64,000 nucleotides of DNA from Dietzia psychralcaliphila (GTDB lineage: Bacteria; Actinomycetota; Actinomycetes; Mycobacteriales; Mycobacteriaceae). This document shows positions 54,149-64,000 of this stretch, one piece after another (within the stretch, counting starts at the first letter, position 1; every line of letters starts with the position of its first letter). A program made the position numbers and the translations under genes. Below the pieces are notes generated by a model that had not been told where the DNA came from, ran no database searches, and saw only the letters and a list, made by a program, of their open reading frames with translations. The DNA lies in NCBI RefSeq assembly GCF_003096095.1, contig NZ_CP015453.1:2728001-2792000 (forward strand), read 5' to 3'.

Positions 54149-55515
54149 GCGGCGTCCTCCTGCTCACGGATGTCGTACTCGCCGGAACCCGGGAGCACCT
54201 CGGGCACGTCGTCGGTGACGTGCTCGTCAATCTCTGTCTGATCCGGTCCGATGACCGGACCGGCGGTCAGGTCCGGGAGCGCCTCGCCCCGGACCCTGGC
54301 GATCGCCGTCTCGTAGACCTCGACGGTCCTCCTGGCCACGGCCGCCCAGCTGTAGCGCTCCATGACGCGGGCCCTGCCGCCGGTGGCCAGTCGCCGTCGC
54401 TCGTCCGGATCGGCCAGCAGGGCACTGATCTGCCGGGCGAGCTCGTCCACGTGGCCGGGTTCGACCAGTCGGGCGGCGGAATCATCGGTGCCCACGACCT
54501 CCGGCAGCGCGCCCGCACGGCTGGCGACCAGCGCGCACCCGCTGGACATGGCCTCGACGGCGGGGAGCGAGAAGCCCTCGTACATGCTCGGCACGACCGA
54601 GATCTCGGCGGTGCCCACGAGCTCGGCCAGCTCGTCGTCGTCGACCCCCGACACCAGGTCCACCGCATCGCGCAACCCCAGGGAGTCCAGCAGCTTGGCG
54701 GCCTCGCCCTTGCGCTTGAGCTTGGAGATCAACGTGAGCCGCACACCGGGGTGCTCCTCACGGACCTTCGCCAGCGCCCGCAGCAGGATCGGTACGCCCT
54801 TGAGCGGCTGGTCGGCGCTCGCCACACAGACGAGTCGTCCGGGCTCGCGCTCGCGGCGGTCGTGGAAGCGGTCGGTGTCCACCCCCAGCGGGATCGTCAC
54901 GATCCGGTCCGGGTCCACCCCGAAGTCCGAGGCGATGTCCTCTGCCGAGTTGCTGGAGACCGTGATGATCTCCTCCAGCTTCCTGGACACCCTGATCTGC
55001 ATGCCGAGGAAACCGAACCAGCGCCACGTGGTGATCTTCTTCCGCCAGGGCGCCTCCTTCATGGCCAGGTCGCGGTCCCGGGTGATCGGGTGGTGCACCG
55101 TGGCGACCACCGGGAACCCGGCCTCCTCGAGTGTCAGCAGGCCGCTGCCGAGGCACTGGTTGTCGTGCACCACGTCGAAGTCGGCGAGCCGGGGCGTGAG
55201 CGCCCGCGCCGCGCGCAGGCTGAAGGTCCGCGGCTCCGGGAAGCCGGCGGTCCACATGGTGAACACCTCGAGGAGGTCGATCCTGTCGCGGATCTCGGAG
55301 GGGCGCGGAGTGCGGAACGGGTTCGCGTCGTTGTACAGGTCCAGGCTCGGGACCCTGGTGAGCGTGGGTCCCGGGTCGAGCTCCGGGTACGGCTGACCGG
55401 AGAACACCTCGACGGTGTGTCCCAGTGCGGCCAACTCGCGGCTCAGGTGTCGGACATAGACGCCCTGTCCGCCGCCGTGTGGCTTGCTCCTGTACGAGAG
55501 CAGTGCGATCCGCAC
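54142..55515 (-). CDS. Glycosyltransferase family 4
   Basis: 457 residues, GT-B fold. The N-domain starts RIALLSYRSKPHGGGQGVYV with the glycine-rich acceptor loop, then FDVVHDNQCLGSGLL. The C-domain holds IPLGVDTDRFHDR, SADQPLKGVPILLRALAKVR and the E-x7-E motif in MYEGFSLPAVEAMSSGCALV. GTG 55515 is the start. No signal peptide, so it is a cytoplasmic or membrane-associated enzyme using a nucleotide sugar. It heads the GT4-methyltransferase-toroid operon, with a KstR-like motif about 80 bases upstream. Confidence 0.9.
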   Translation of the reverse strand: MRIALLSYRSKPHGGGQGVYVRHLSRELAALGHTVEVFSGQPYPELDPGPTLTRVPSLDLYNDANPFRTPRPSEIRDRIDLLEVFTMWTAGFPEPRTFSLRAARALTPRLADFDVVHDNQCLGSGLLTLEEAGFPVVATVHHPITRDRDLAMKEAPWRKKITTWRWFGFLGMQIRVSRKLEEIITVSSNSAEDIASDFGVDPDRIVTIPLGVDTDRFHDRREREPGRLVCVASADQPLKGVPILLRALAKVREEHPGVRLTLISKLKRKGEAAKLLDSLGLRDAVDLVSGVDDDELAELVGTAEISVVPSMYEGFSLPAVEAMSSGCALVASRAGALPEVVGTDDSAARLVEPGHVDELARQISALLADPDERRRLATGGRARVMERYSWAAVARRTVEVYETAIARVRGEALPDLTAGPVIGPDQTEIDEHVTDDVPEVLPGSGEYDIREQEDAAC

Positions 55516-55594
55516 TTCTCGATCGCCCCCTTCCGGTCATCCGGCCCCGGTCCGCCGCGAGGACCGCGGCGGCTCAGGGCACATCGAGCAAGTC

Positions 55595-55608
55595 TAGAAC
55601 ACGTTCGC
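55595..55608. promoter_or_regulatory. KstR-like motif upstream of the GT4 operon
   Basis: TAGAACACGTTCGC matches the TNNAACNNGTTNNA consensus of KstR, the cholesterol-catabolism repressor of Mycobacteriales, at seven of eight fixed positions. Its core gaac-ac-gttc is a palindrome. It lies 80 bases before the GT4 start. A single match by eye could be chance. Confidence 0.35.
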
Positions 55609-55637
55609 GTCCAGCGACGACGCGGCCGGGCGAACGC

Positions 55638-55675
55638 ACCGGACCCCCGGCGCGCGAGGCGCTCGGGGGTCCGGT
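55638..55675 (-). terminator. Terminator hairpin after rpoC
   Basis: accggaccccc (55638-55648) and gggggtccggt (55665-55675) make an 11-bp stem with a GC-rich loop that can extend the pairing, about 40 bases beyond the rpoC stop. It separates the rpoBC transcript from the GT4 operon. No U-tract. Confidence 0.75.
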
Positions 55676-55715
55676 GTTCGCTCGAGTCGGTCGGTGACCG
55701 ACCCGTCGGGTCAGG

Positions 55716-59675
<3,960 letters not shown>

Positions 59676-59703
59676 GTAGGCGTCCTTTCCCGTATGGGAT
59701 GGT

Positions 59704-59743
59704 GGCGGGCCCCTCGCGGGGTGGGGCCGGTATGGGGCCCGCC
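59704..59743 (-). other. Strong hairpin in the rpoB-rpoC spacer (second of two)
   Basis: ggcgggcccc (59704-59713) and ggggcccgcc (59734-59743) are perfect 10-bp arms enclosing a GC-rich segment. It lies about 30 bases before the rpoC start. It may be an RNA processing or stability element; full termination is unlikely because rpoC depends on read-through unless it has its own promoter. Confidence 0.6.
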
Positions 59744-59771
59744 GTGGTGGAACTGAATATTCGGGGTGCGG

Positions 59772-59798
59772 GGCGCCGGTGGTGCACGCCCCCGGCGC

Positions 59799-59799
<1 letters not shown>
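59772..59799 (-). other. Hairpin at the rpoB stop codon (first of two)
   Basis: ggcgccgg (59772-59779) and ccggcgcc (59792-59799) are perfect 8-bp arms. The right arm touches the rpoB stop codon. Between this and the next hairpin lies an AT-rich gaatattc palindrome (59755-59762), unusual in this GC-rich DNA and a possible RNase cleavage point. Confidence 0.55.
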
Positions 59800-63290
<3,491 letters not shown>

Positions 63291-63475
63291 GATGGGTCCT
63301 TCCAGCACCTCACGTGATCACCACGGGCGGTGACCACAGATGTATCTGCGAGCGGTCCGCCGACGGGTATCCACCCACGCCCGAACCGATCGAGGACTCG
63401 GAAAGCACCCGGTGAGACCGGGGACGAGCCGTCACGGACGGACGAGAGTGCAAATAGCAGCCAGCGCAACGACCT

Positions 63476-63504
63476 AATCTAGCGGATAGCGGCGCGGAAG
63501 TCCA
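63476..63504 (-). promoter_or_regulatory. Candidate rpoBC promoter
   Basis: On the minus strand TGGACT (4 of 6 to TTGACA) is followed by a 17-base spacer and TAGATT (4 of 6 to TATAAT, fits TANNNT). The start site would be near 63469, giving a leader of about 180 bases before rpoB. The rest of 63309-63721 holds no gene. A gtgatcac palindrome just before the rpoB start is the only other visible element. Confidence 0.5.
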
Positions 63505-63721
63505 GCCGTCCACGGGAGTGATCCCGGAGGCTGTTCGCGGGCGGGTGCGTCGTCCGTCCCTGCGCTGGTTGCCCTCGTGGCTCTCGCCTCATCGGCTCCC
63601 GGTCGGGACGTCGCACCGGCGGGCGTTCTGATCGCCCGATGCCCCTAAAGGGTGACGGGTCAGAGGCCGTTCGTCAAGGATCCGGCGCGGTCCGGCCCGG
63701 GATCGACCCTCCGCCGACCCG

Positions 63722-64000
63722 TCAGGAGGGCAGGTCGGGGATCCGGGACAGCTTCCAGACGCCGTCGATCCTGTCCAGGCCGACCAGGTAGGTGCCGCTG
63801 GTGCTGCCGGCCGCGACGCCGTCACGGGTCATCGACACGTCCTGCACGAGCAGCACTTCGGCCTTGTCCCCATCGAGGTAGGACAGACCCGCCTCACGGA
63901 CCTGCGCCTCGACGGCGGTGGCAGACTGCTCGTAGCTGTCGCGGAGCGCGGGCCAGTTCTCGTCCAGCTCTGTCACGAGTGCCGGCGTGAGGAACTCCCC
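63722..64000 (-). CDS. C-terminal part of a probable Mce-associated-type protein (cut by window edge)
   Basis: The frame is open from the window end to a TGA at 63722, giving the last 92 residues. GEFLTPALVTELDENWPALR, then QVREAGLSYLDGDKAEVLLV, VSMTRDGVAAGSTSGTYLVG and LDRIDGVWKLSRIPDLPS resemble the periplasmic NTF2-like domain of Mce-associated membrane proteins: an alpha helix, then strands with a D-x-V-W-K-L near the end. The membrane anchor expected upstream is outside the window. The family assignment is moderate. Confidence 0.6.
   Translation of the reverse strand, partial: GEFLTPALVTELDENWPALRDSYEQSATAVEAQVREAGLSYLDGDKAEVLLVQDVSMTRDGVAAGSTSGTYLVGLDRIDGVWKLSRIPDLPS

Overview
The window is high-GC chromosomal DNA from an actinobacterium of the order Mycobacteriales. 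RpoB, RpoC, CYP51 and the gene order of two catabolic clusters all resemble Mycobacterium and Rhodococcus relatives. I lean towards a Dietzia-like organism, but no 16S rRNA or other decisive marker is present. Stop-start overlaps of the ATGA or GTGA type and GTG/TTG starts are frequent. I saw no tRNA, rRNA, CRISPR array, insertion sequence or phage gene.

Both ends carry core information-processing genes on the minus strand. The right end holds rpoB and rpoC (about 55.7-63.3 kb). The left end holds rpsL-rpsG-fusA-tuf (3.3-7.9 kb) and the start of the S10 operon, rpsJ-rplC-rplD-rplW-rplB (1-2.4 kb). A small HPD-motif protein sits between tuf and rpsJ. About 48 kb of mostly catabolic genes separates rpoC from rpsL, against roughly 14 kb in M. 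tuberculosis as I recall it.

Region by region (minus strand unless stated):
8.06-19.5 kb is an acyclic-terpene or branched-acyl-CoA operon: a TIGR03084 protein, an AtuA-like protein, two acyl-CoA dehydrogenases, both subunits of a biotin-dependent acyl-CoA carboxylase, an enoyl-CoA hydratase, an NDMA-type alcohol dehydrogenase and a TetR regulator. A perfect 18-bp palindrome lies at its head.
19.5-22.9 kb holds a decayed AMP-ligase remnant, a secreted protein, a shortened AtuA paralogue and a divergent MarR regulator (+).
23.1-24.6 kb encodes an MHS-family MFS transporter.
24.8-31.4 kb is a valine/isobutyrate module: mmsA, acyl-CoA dehydrogenase, mmsB and a GAF-LuxR regulator, with a divergent medium-chain acyl-CoA synthetase (+).
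31.6-44.2 kb centres on cyp51. Reading leftwards from a TetR regulator are a CYP123-like P450, an SDR, cyp51, its ferredoxin, a SnoaL-like protein, an unknown 427-aa protein, a FadD-type ligase and another SDR. Diverging from the same promoter region (+) are an aldehyde dehydrogenase, an SDR, a 3-hydroxyisobutyrate-dehydrogenase-like enzyme and a carboxymuconolactone-decarboxylase-like protein. The core of this matches the M. tuberculosis Rv0763c-Rv0771 order.
44.3-55.5 kb carries a methyltransferase (+), a VWA/AAA+ pair, an AhpD-like protein, GNAT, pirin, an SDR, an F420-type LLM oxidoreductase, and an envelope or glycoconjugate-like trio (alpha-toroid protein, methyltransferase, GT4).

Short tandem repeats of 15-26 bp recur in intergenic or leader positions. 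Palindromic operator candidates mark several operon heads. Functional assignments rest on motifs and remembered family knowledge; no searches were run.
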